Shown in pieces: positions 59,374 to 64,000 of a stretch of DNA of 64,000 bases; positions within the stretch are counted from its first letter, which is position 1, and each line of letters opens with the position of its first letter. The translations under genes were made by a program, and so were the position numbers. This DNA comes from Actinomadura violacea (GTDB lineage Bacteria > Actinomycetota > Actinomycetes > Streptosporangiales > Streptosporangiaceae), in NCBI RefSeq assembly GCF_017573465.1, contig NZ_JAGEPF010000029.1, positions 1-64,000 on the forward strand, in the 5' to 3' direction. Under the pieces are notes generated by a model that had not been told where the DNA came from, did not search any database, and was given only the letters and a program-made list of their open reading frames with translations.

Positions 59374-59888
59374 CCGGCGAACCCGCGCCCCGCCTCCGCC
59401 GCGCCGCCCGCGCGCTGCTGCTGGACGGCGGCGACCTGGTCCTGCTGCGCCGCACCGTGCCCGGCCGCGCCGTCTACTGGACGACCCCCGGCGGCAAGAT
59501 CGAGCCGACCGACGCCGGCCCGGAGGCGGCGCTGCGCCGCGAGCTGGACGAGGAGCTCGGCGCCACCGCCGGCCCCGTCCGCCAGGTCTTCGCGTGCAGC
59601 GAGCAGCTCCCCGAGCTGCACCGCCTCAACGTCTTCTACGTCTGCCGCCTCATCACGATGGACCTGTCGCGCCGACACGGCCCCGAGTTCGACGATCCGT
59701 CCAAGGGCCTCTTCGACGTCGACCGCGTCCCGTGCACGCCGGCCGGCCTGGCGTCCATCGACCTGATCCCGGAGACCCTGGCCGCCTACCTCTCGGTCCA
59801 CGCCGAGGAGTTGCCCGGCCTCGTACCCGCCCCGGTCAGTGCGGACGCGCCGCGAGCGCCACGAGGTCGGCCAGCTCCGCCATGCTGA
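59370..59888 (+). CDS. Nudix hydrolase
   Basis: A 172-residue Nudix protein that would hydrolyse a nucleoside diphosphate linked to another group. The Nudix box is GKIEPTDAGPEAALRRELDEELG; it has one extra residue before the REL-EE core and Asp where the first Glu is usual, while the metal-binding REL and EE are kept. ATG 59370 overlaps the response regulator's stop, so it is the third gene of that operon. The last 53 bases overlap the convergent MocR gene, and the C-terminal ~20 residues (PRAPRGRPAPPC) are low complexity. Confidence 0.8.
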   Translation: MTGEPAPRLRRAARALLLDGGDLVLLRRTVPGRAVYWTTPGGKIEPTDAGPEAALRRELDEELGATAGPVRQVFACSEQLPELHRLNVFYVCRLITMDLSRRHGPEFDDPSKGLFDVDRVPCTPAGLASIDLIPETLAAYLSVHAEELPGLVPAPVSADAPRAPRGRPAPPC

Positions 59889-61170
59889 GCGGGGCGTCGG
59901 GAAGGCGGCCGGTCGCGATCCGGACATGGGCGTCCGCCGGGACGATCTGGTACCGGCTGCCCGGGACGGCGGCGACCCCGTGCGCCGCGAGCGTGACCAG
60001 CGCCGCGGACTCGTCGGCGACCGGCACCCACAGCATCAGCCCGTCCCGGTTGCCGGTCCGGACGCCGCGCTCGGCGAGCGCGGCCGCGAGGCCCTCGCGG
60101 CGCTCGGTGTAGGCGGCGCGCGCCCGGGCGACGGCGGCGACGGCGGCCGGGTCGGTCAGCAGGTGCGCCAGCGCGTCCTGCAGGACGCGGCTCGTCCAGC
60201 CGGTGCCGAAGCTGCGCAGCACGCGGACCCGCTCCACCGGTTCCGCGGCGCCGCCGATCACGGCGAGGCGCAGGTCGGGGCCGTGGGACTTGGAGTAGGA
60301 GCGGACGAGCACGGTCCGCTCGGGCAGGTGCGCGCCGACGCTGACCGCGGGCGAGGACGACACCTCGCCGGTGCCGTCGTCCTCGATGGCGAGGGTGTTG
60401 GTCGGGGCGAGCAGCTCGGCGAGGGCCGCCGCGCGCGCCGGGGTCAGCGCGTGCCCGCGCGGGGTGTGGGCGCGCGGCTGGTAGACGAACGCGGCGGGCC
60501 CGGTGGCGAGCGCCTCGGCGAGCGCGCCCGGCTCGGGGCCCTCGTCGTCGCAGGCGACCGGGACGACCTCGGCGCCCTGCGCCTCCAGGATGTCGAGCAG
60601 GCGGGCGCCGGTCGGGTCCTCGACGGCGACGCGGTCGCCGGGCACGGCGACGGTCTGGCAGACGAGCTGGACGCCCTCGTAGCCGCCGCCGACGGCGAGC
60701 ATCGCGGCGGGCGGGAACGGCCAGCCGGGCTCGGCGGCCGCACGCAGCGCCGGGGTGATCGTCTCCCGGGTGTAGTCGTTCAGCCGCGCGGTGCGGGCGC
60801 CGGCGGCGAGCGCGGCGTCCAGCGGCGGCAGCAGTGCGGGGTCGGGCGCGGCGATCGCGAGGTCGACGGCCAGCCGGTTGCCGAACTCGCCGATGCGCTC
60901 GTAGCGGGCGGGGTGCGGGACGTTCGGCGGGCCGATCACGACCGTGCCGCGGCGCCGCTGCGCGCTGACGACGCGGTGCCGGCGCAGCGTCGACCAGGCG
61001 TCGGCGACGGTGCCGGGGCTGACCCCGAGCTCGGCGGCCAGCCCGCGGACGGTCGGCAGCCTCGTCCCGGCCGGGAGGTCCCCGCTGCGGATCAGGTTGG
61101 TCATCGAGGCGGCGATGCCCCGCGCCGTGTGGTCGCCGATGCGCTCGGCGAGCCATGCCGCGTCGATCAC
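59836..61170 (-). CDS. MocR family GntR/aminotransferase-like regulator
   Basis: A 444-residue regulator. Residues 1-75 are a GntR winged helix (RSGDLPAGTRLPTVRGLAAELGVSPGTVADAWSTLRRH). The rest is an aminotransferase fold that binds PLP through Lys294 in VRSYSKSHGPDLRLA. MocR proteins sense an amino compound with PLP and control nearby genes. GTG 61170 has GGAGGGCAC directly upstream. It is divergent from a binding-protein/nitrilase operon and operator-like repeats lie between them. Confidence 0.9.
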   Translation of the reverse strand: MIDAAWLAERIGDHTARGIAASMTNLIRSGDLPAGTRLPTVRGLAAELGVSPGTVADAWSTLRRHRVVSAQRRRGTVVIGPPNVPHPARYERIGEFGNRLAVDLAIAAPDPALLPPLDAALAAGARTARLNDYTRETITPALRAAAEPGWPFPPAAMLAVGGGYEGVQLVCQTVAVPGDRVAVEDPTGARLLDILEAQGAEVVPVACDDEGPEPGALAEALATGPAAFVYQPRAHTPRGHALTPARAAALAELLAPTNTLAIEDDGTGEVSSSPAVSVGAHLPERTVLVRSYSKSHGPDLRLAVIGGAAEPVERVRVLRSFGTGWTSRVLQDALAHLLTDPAAVAAVARARAAYTERREGLAAALAERGVRTGNRDGLMLWVPVADESAALVTLAAHGVAAVPGSRYQIVPADAHVRIATGRLPDAPLSMAELADLVALAARPH

Positions 61171-61188
61171 GTGCCCTCCGTGCAAAAC

Positions 61189-61226
61189 TTTGTGTAGTAA
61201 CAAAACACCCATTGTACGCGGTACAA
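61189..61226. promoter_or_regulatory. MocR operator candidates
   Basis: TTGTAC and GTACAA form a perfect repeat around GCG (61212-61226). TTTGT and ACAAA flank six bases at 61189-61204, just upstream of the MocR start. Both lie between the divergent MocR and binding-protein operons, and two sites are usual for MocR regulators. Confidence 0.55.
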
Positions 61227-61281
61227 ACGCGGCCTAAAGTCGGGTCCCATCGCGCCCCAAGCGCGACAAAACCCCTCTTAC

Positions 61282-62238
61282 ATGCGGAAATGGAGCGTTG
61301 TGCCGATTCCACGTATTCGCCTGGCGCTGCGGGACTGGGACCATCTCGTCCCGCTGGTCACCGGCCGGGTGCGCGCCCGCGGCGTGGCGCTGGAGATCGA
61401 GTCCCGGGACGTCACCCCGGACGTCCTCGCCGAGCCCGGCCTCGACGGCGGTGAGACGTCCTTCAGCCGGTACGTCCTCGGCCGCGGCGACGGCGACGAG
61501 CGGCTCGCCGGGCTTCCGGTGTTCGTGATGCGCGGCTTCCGGCAGCGCTGCGTGCTCGTCCGCGGCGACAGCGCGCTCGCCGCGCCGCGCGACCTGGCCG
61601 GGGCGACGATCGGGCTGACGGGCTGGCCCGACTCCGGCAACACCTGGACCCGGGCGCTGCTGCGCGCCGACGGCGTCGACCTGTCGGCGATCCAATGGCG
61701 CGTCGGCCCGCTCGCCGCGGGCGAGAGCGGCAAGGACCGCGTCGGGACGCGCCCGCTGCCCGCCAACGTGCGGCTGGCGGACCGCTCGCTGGTCAACGGG
61801 CTCGCCGACGGCACCTTCGACGCGGTGTTCACGCCGTTCATGCCGCCGGAGATGTTCACGCCGCACAGCCGGTTCCGGCACCTCTACGCCGACCACCGCG
61901 CGGCCGAGCGGGAGTACTTCGCCCGCACCGGCTTCGTCCCCGGCATCCACATCCTCGCCCTCAAGCGCGAGGTCGTGGACGAGTACCCGTGGCTCCCCGA
62001 GGTGCTGCAGGACGCCTTCGAGGAGTCCAAGCGGGTGTGGCTGGAGCGCCGCCGCCTGCTCACCGACACCACCCCCTGGCTGCTGGACGAGCTGGAGACC
62101 CAGGCGCGCCTCTTCGGCGACGACTGGATGCCGTACGGCGCCGACGCCAACGCCGCGATGGTCGCGGCGTTCTGCGAGGAACTGCACGAGCAGGGCATCG
62201 CGCCCCGCCCCATCAAGGCCGAGGAGGTCTTCGCGTGA
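61282..62238 (+). CDS. Solute-binding-fold protein related to 4,5-dihydroxyphthalate decarboxylase
   Basis: A 318-residue protein. LALRDWDHLVPLVTGRVRARGVALEIE and SFSRYVLGRGDG resemble 4,5-dihydroxyphthalate decarboxylase-type proteins, which share the periplasmic-binding-protein type II fold. PVFVMRGFRQRCVLVRGDS and IGLTGWPDSGNTWTRALL follow the same pattern. No signal peptide is seen, so it is cytoplasmic and may be an enzyme rather than a transporter part. ATG 61282 has no ribosome binding site; GTG 61300 with GGAG upstream is an alternative. It overlaps the nitrilase gene as GTGA. Confidence 0.75.
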   Translation: MRKWSVVPIPRIRLALRDWDHLVPLVTGRVRARGVALEIESRDVTPDVLAEPGLDGGETSFSRYVLGRGDGDERLAGLPVFVMRGFRQRCVLVRGDSALAAPRDLAGATIGLTGWPDSGNTWTRALLRADGVDLSAIQWRVGPLAAGESGKDRVGTRPLPANVRLADRSLVNGLADGTFDAVFTPFMPPEMFTPHSRFRHLYADHRAAEREYFARTGFVPGIHILALKREVVDEYPWLPEVLQDAFEESKRVWLERRRLLTDTTPWLLDELETQARLFGDDWMPYGADANAAMVAAFCEELHEQGIAPRPIKAEEVFA

Positions 62239-63044
62239 GGATCGCCGTGGGCCAGTTCGCCTCCACCGAGGACTGGCAGACCAACCTCAAGACCTGCATG
62301 ACGCTCATCGACGAGGCCGCGGAAGGCGGCGCGGACCTGCTCGTCCTGCCCGAGGACTCCCTCGCCCTGTTCATCGACGAGCCCGACCGGATCGCCGAGG
62401 TCGCGCAGCCGCTCGACGGCCCGTTCGTCACGGGCCTGCTGGAGCACACCGCGGGCACGCGCACGACCGTCGTCGTGGGGATCCACGAGCCCGCCGGTGG
62501 CGGCAAGGTGCACAACACCCTCGCCGCGATCCGCGACGGCGCCGTCGTCGCCGTCTACCGGAAGGTCCACCTGTACGACGCGTTCGGCTCGCGGGAGTCC
62601 GACCGCGTCCGCCCCGGCGACGGCGAGCCGGTCGTGTTCGACTGCGCCGGCTGGCGGGTGGGGCTCATGACCTGCTACGACGTAAGATTCCCGGAAATGG
62701 CCAGGCTGCTGGTCGACGCGGGCGCGCAGGTGCTCGCGCTGCCGGCGGCCTGGGTGCGCGGCCCCGCCAAGGAGCGGCACTGGGAGGTCATGGTCACCGC
62801 CCGGGCGCTGGAGAACACCTGCTACGTGGCGGCCTCCGGCGAGTGCGGCCGCCGCAACATCGGCGCGAGCATGGTCGTCGACCCGCTCGGCATCGTCCGC
62901 GACCGGCTCGCCGACCGGCCCGGGCTGCTGTGGGCGGTCGCCGACCGCGAGGAGCTCGACGAGGCCCGGCGCAAGCTCCCGGTGCTCGCGAACCGGCGCT
63001 TCCGCGTCGACCCGTCCATCCGGCCGAGAGAGGAGACGGCATGA
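62235..63044 (+). CDS. Nitrilase superfamily carbon-nitrogen hydrolase
   Basis: A 269-residue enzyme with the complete triad: Glu40 in VLPEDS, Lys110 in YRKVHLYDAFG and Cys147 in LMTCYDVRFPE. The length and the DVRFPE block fit the aliphatic amidase/omega-amidase-like branches more than true nitrilases. It would hydrolyse an amide or nitrile to acid and ammonia. The GTG at 62235 overlaps the upstream stop as GTGA, and its own stop overlaps the next start as ATGA, so the three gene products are made together. Confidence 0.9.
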   Translation: MRIAVGQFASTEDWQTNLKTCMTLIDEAAEGGADLLVLPEDSLALFIDEPDRIAEVAQPLDGPFVTGLLEHTAGTRTTVVVGIHEPAGGGKVHNTLAAIRDGAVVAVYRKVHLYDAFGSRESDRVRPGDGEPVVFDCAGWRVGLMTCYDVRFPEMARLLVDAGAQVLALPAAWVRGPAKERHWEVMVTARALENTCYVAASGECGRRNIGASMVVDPLGIVRDRLADRPGLLWAVADREELDEARRKLPVLANRRFRVDPSIRPREETA

Positions 63045-63991
63045 GGGGCCGCACGGCGATCTCCGCCGCCCTCGCGGGCGCGCTGCTCGCCGCGACGGCC
63101 GCGTGCGGCGCGAACCCGCCCGAGGCCGAGGGGATCCTCGGCGGCGGCAAGTCCGCGCAGGGCGTCAAGGAGGCCGACCTCCGCCAGACCGTCGACCACG
63201 CGCTGCACGACGCGCTGCCCGCCAAGAACAAGGCGTCCGGCAAGCTGATCTCGGTCAACAACGGCTCGTTCCCGCCGTACGAGATCGCCGGGTCGGACGG
63301 CCGGTCGCTGTCCGGGGCGTCCGCCGACCTCGCCACCGCGCTCAGCCAGCTGCTCGGCGTGAAGATCGAGCACGTCACCGTCGACGGGCTGCCGAGCGAG
63401 CTGACCGGCATCAAGGCCGGCCGGTACGACTTCGCGCTCGGCCCGATCGGCGACTTCCCCGAACGGGAGGGCGACAACGTCTTCGTCGACTGGGTGCGCG
63501 AGTTCGTCGTCTTCGCCGTCCCGAAGGGCAACCCGAAGCACATCGGGTCCATCGCCGACACCTGCGGGCTGAAGATCTCGGTGATGGCGGGCGGCTCCGC
63601 CGAGGACGTCGCCAAGAAGCAGTCGGGGACCTGCGTCCAGCAGGGCAGGCCCGCCGTGCAGGTCCAGTCGTACAAGGACCAGCCGACCGCGACCCTCGCC
63701 GTCCGCTCGCACCGCGCCGACGCGTTCTTCTCCTCGCAGGCGCCGCTCGGCTACTTCGTCAAGCAGTCCGGCGACGACCTGCAGCTCGCGGGCACCGGCA
63801 AGGCCAACGGCTTCGACGACCTGTACCAGGGCGCCGTCGTGGGCAAGGACTCGCCGCTGAAGGACGTCCTGCTGCGGGCGCTGCGCAAGCTCGTGGAGAA
63901 CGGCACCTACAAGAAGGTCATGACCGAATGGGGCCTGACCGCGAACATGCTCGACGCGCCGGGCATGAACCTGGCGCCCAGGGAGGGGTGA
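63041..63991 (+). CDS. Family 3 extracellular solute-binding lipoprotein
   Basis: A 316-residue binding protein. A signal peptide ends at Cys22 in ATAACGA, an atypical but plausible lipobox. The SBP_bac_3 fold follows: SVNNGSFPPYEIAGSDGRSLSGASADL, then LTGIKAGRYDFALG and ATLAVRSHRADAFFSSQAPL. It should bind an amino acid or related amine outside the membrane for an ABC importer whose permease and ATPase are probably just past the window. ATG 63041 has GAGAGAGGA upstream and overlaps the nitrilase stop. Confidence 0.9.
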   Translation: MRGRTAISAALAGALLAATAACGANPPEAEGILGGGKSAQGVKEADLRQTVDHALHDALPAKNKASGKLISVNNGSFPPYEIAGSDGRSLSGASADLATALSQLLGVKIEHVTVDGLPSELTGIKAGRYDFALGPIGDFPEREGDNVFVDWVREFVVFAVPKGNPKHIGSIADTCGLKISVMAGGSAEDVAKKQSGTCVQQGRPAVQVQSYKDQPTATLAVRSHRADAFFSSQAPLGYFVKQSGDDLQLAGTGKANGFDDLYQGAVVGKDSPLKDVLLRALRKLVENGTYKKVMTEWGLTANMLDAPGMNLAPREG

Positions 63992-64000
63992 ACCGGCGGT

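Overview
The window is high-GC DNA with actinomycete features: frequent GTG starts, many short ATGA/GTGA overlaps between genes, an F420-type oxidoreductase, mycothiol-linked DinB-like proteins, DUF2795 and DUF5302 small proteins, SpoIIE/RsbW-type signalling, an ECF41 sigma factor and three cytochromes P450. A member of the Streptosporangiales such as Actinomadura is my best guess, by inference from gene content only. I see no tRNA, CRISPR array, insertion sequence or prophage. No gap without a gene exceeds 300 bases; the largest are about 200 bases and hold promoters, operators or terminators.

Layout. 1-143: 3' part of a 5S rRNA and its terminator, the end of an rRNA operon. 298-7360: regulator/target pairs (MFS exporter and TetR; NmrA-type reductase and MarR; imine-reductase-like enzyme and HxlR followed by a LysE exporter), an unrecognised winged-helix protein and a DinB-like protein. 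7391-13924: a MurA-type enzyme with Asp in place of the fosfomycin-target Cys, a P450, a barrel-fold hypothetical, a badly decayed aminotransferase and an FAD monooxygenase. 13962-20143: aconitase, small DUF proteins, an aromatic-type PLP decarboxylase and a P450 with a degenerate ExxR motif. 20223-28833: FMN, amidohydrolase, DinB-like and metallo-beta-lactamase proteins, a TetR/F420 pair with twin operators, and a PadR plus DrrAB-like exporter.

28853-36014: an M20 peptidase divergent from a complete five-gene peptide ABC importer. 36072-38681: a spermidine-synthase-like protein, an ECF41 sigma factor and an NAD-dependent epimerase with a matching candidate ECF41 promoter. 38881-45495: a SpoIIE phosphatase, a membrane-anchored ARB_07466-like protein, DUF2267, an ABC-F ribosome-protection-type ATPase behind a 200-base leader holding a 9-codon ORF and a hairpin, and a DUF4126-like membrane protein. 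45590-49314: a tightly coupled acyl-CoA-dehydrogenase-like / PIG-L deacetylase / NodS-like methyltransferase / GT2 cassette followed by a DUF2231-Rieske protein. This is the best candidate for an undescribed pathway.

49324-53839: a third P450, a small basic protein, an LCAD-like acyl-CoA dehydrogenase with a TetR regulator and shared operator, and a DUF4253 protein. 53965-59888: a MacB/FtsX-type ABC transporter divergent from a two-component system, with two inverted repeats between them, then a Nudix hydrolase. 59836-63991: a MocR regulator divergent from an operon of a solute-binding-fold protein, a nitrilase and an amino-acid-type binding lipoprotein that probably continues past the window.

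A recurring feature is a TANNNT hexamer 6-7 bases before a start codon with no Shine-Dalgarno sequence, at least eight times, which points to widespread leaderless transcription.
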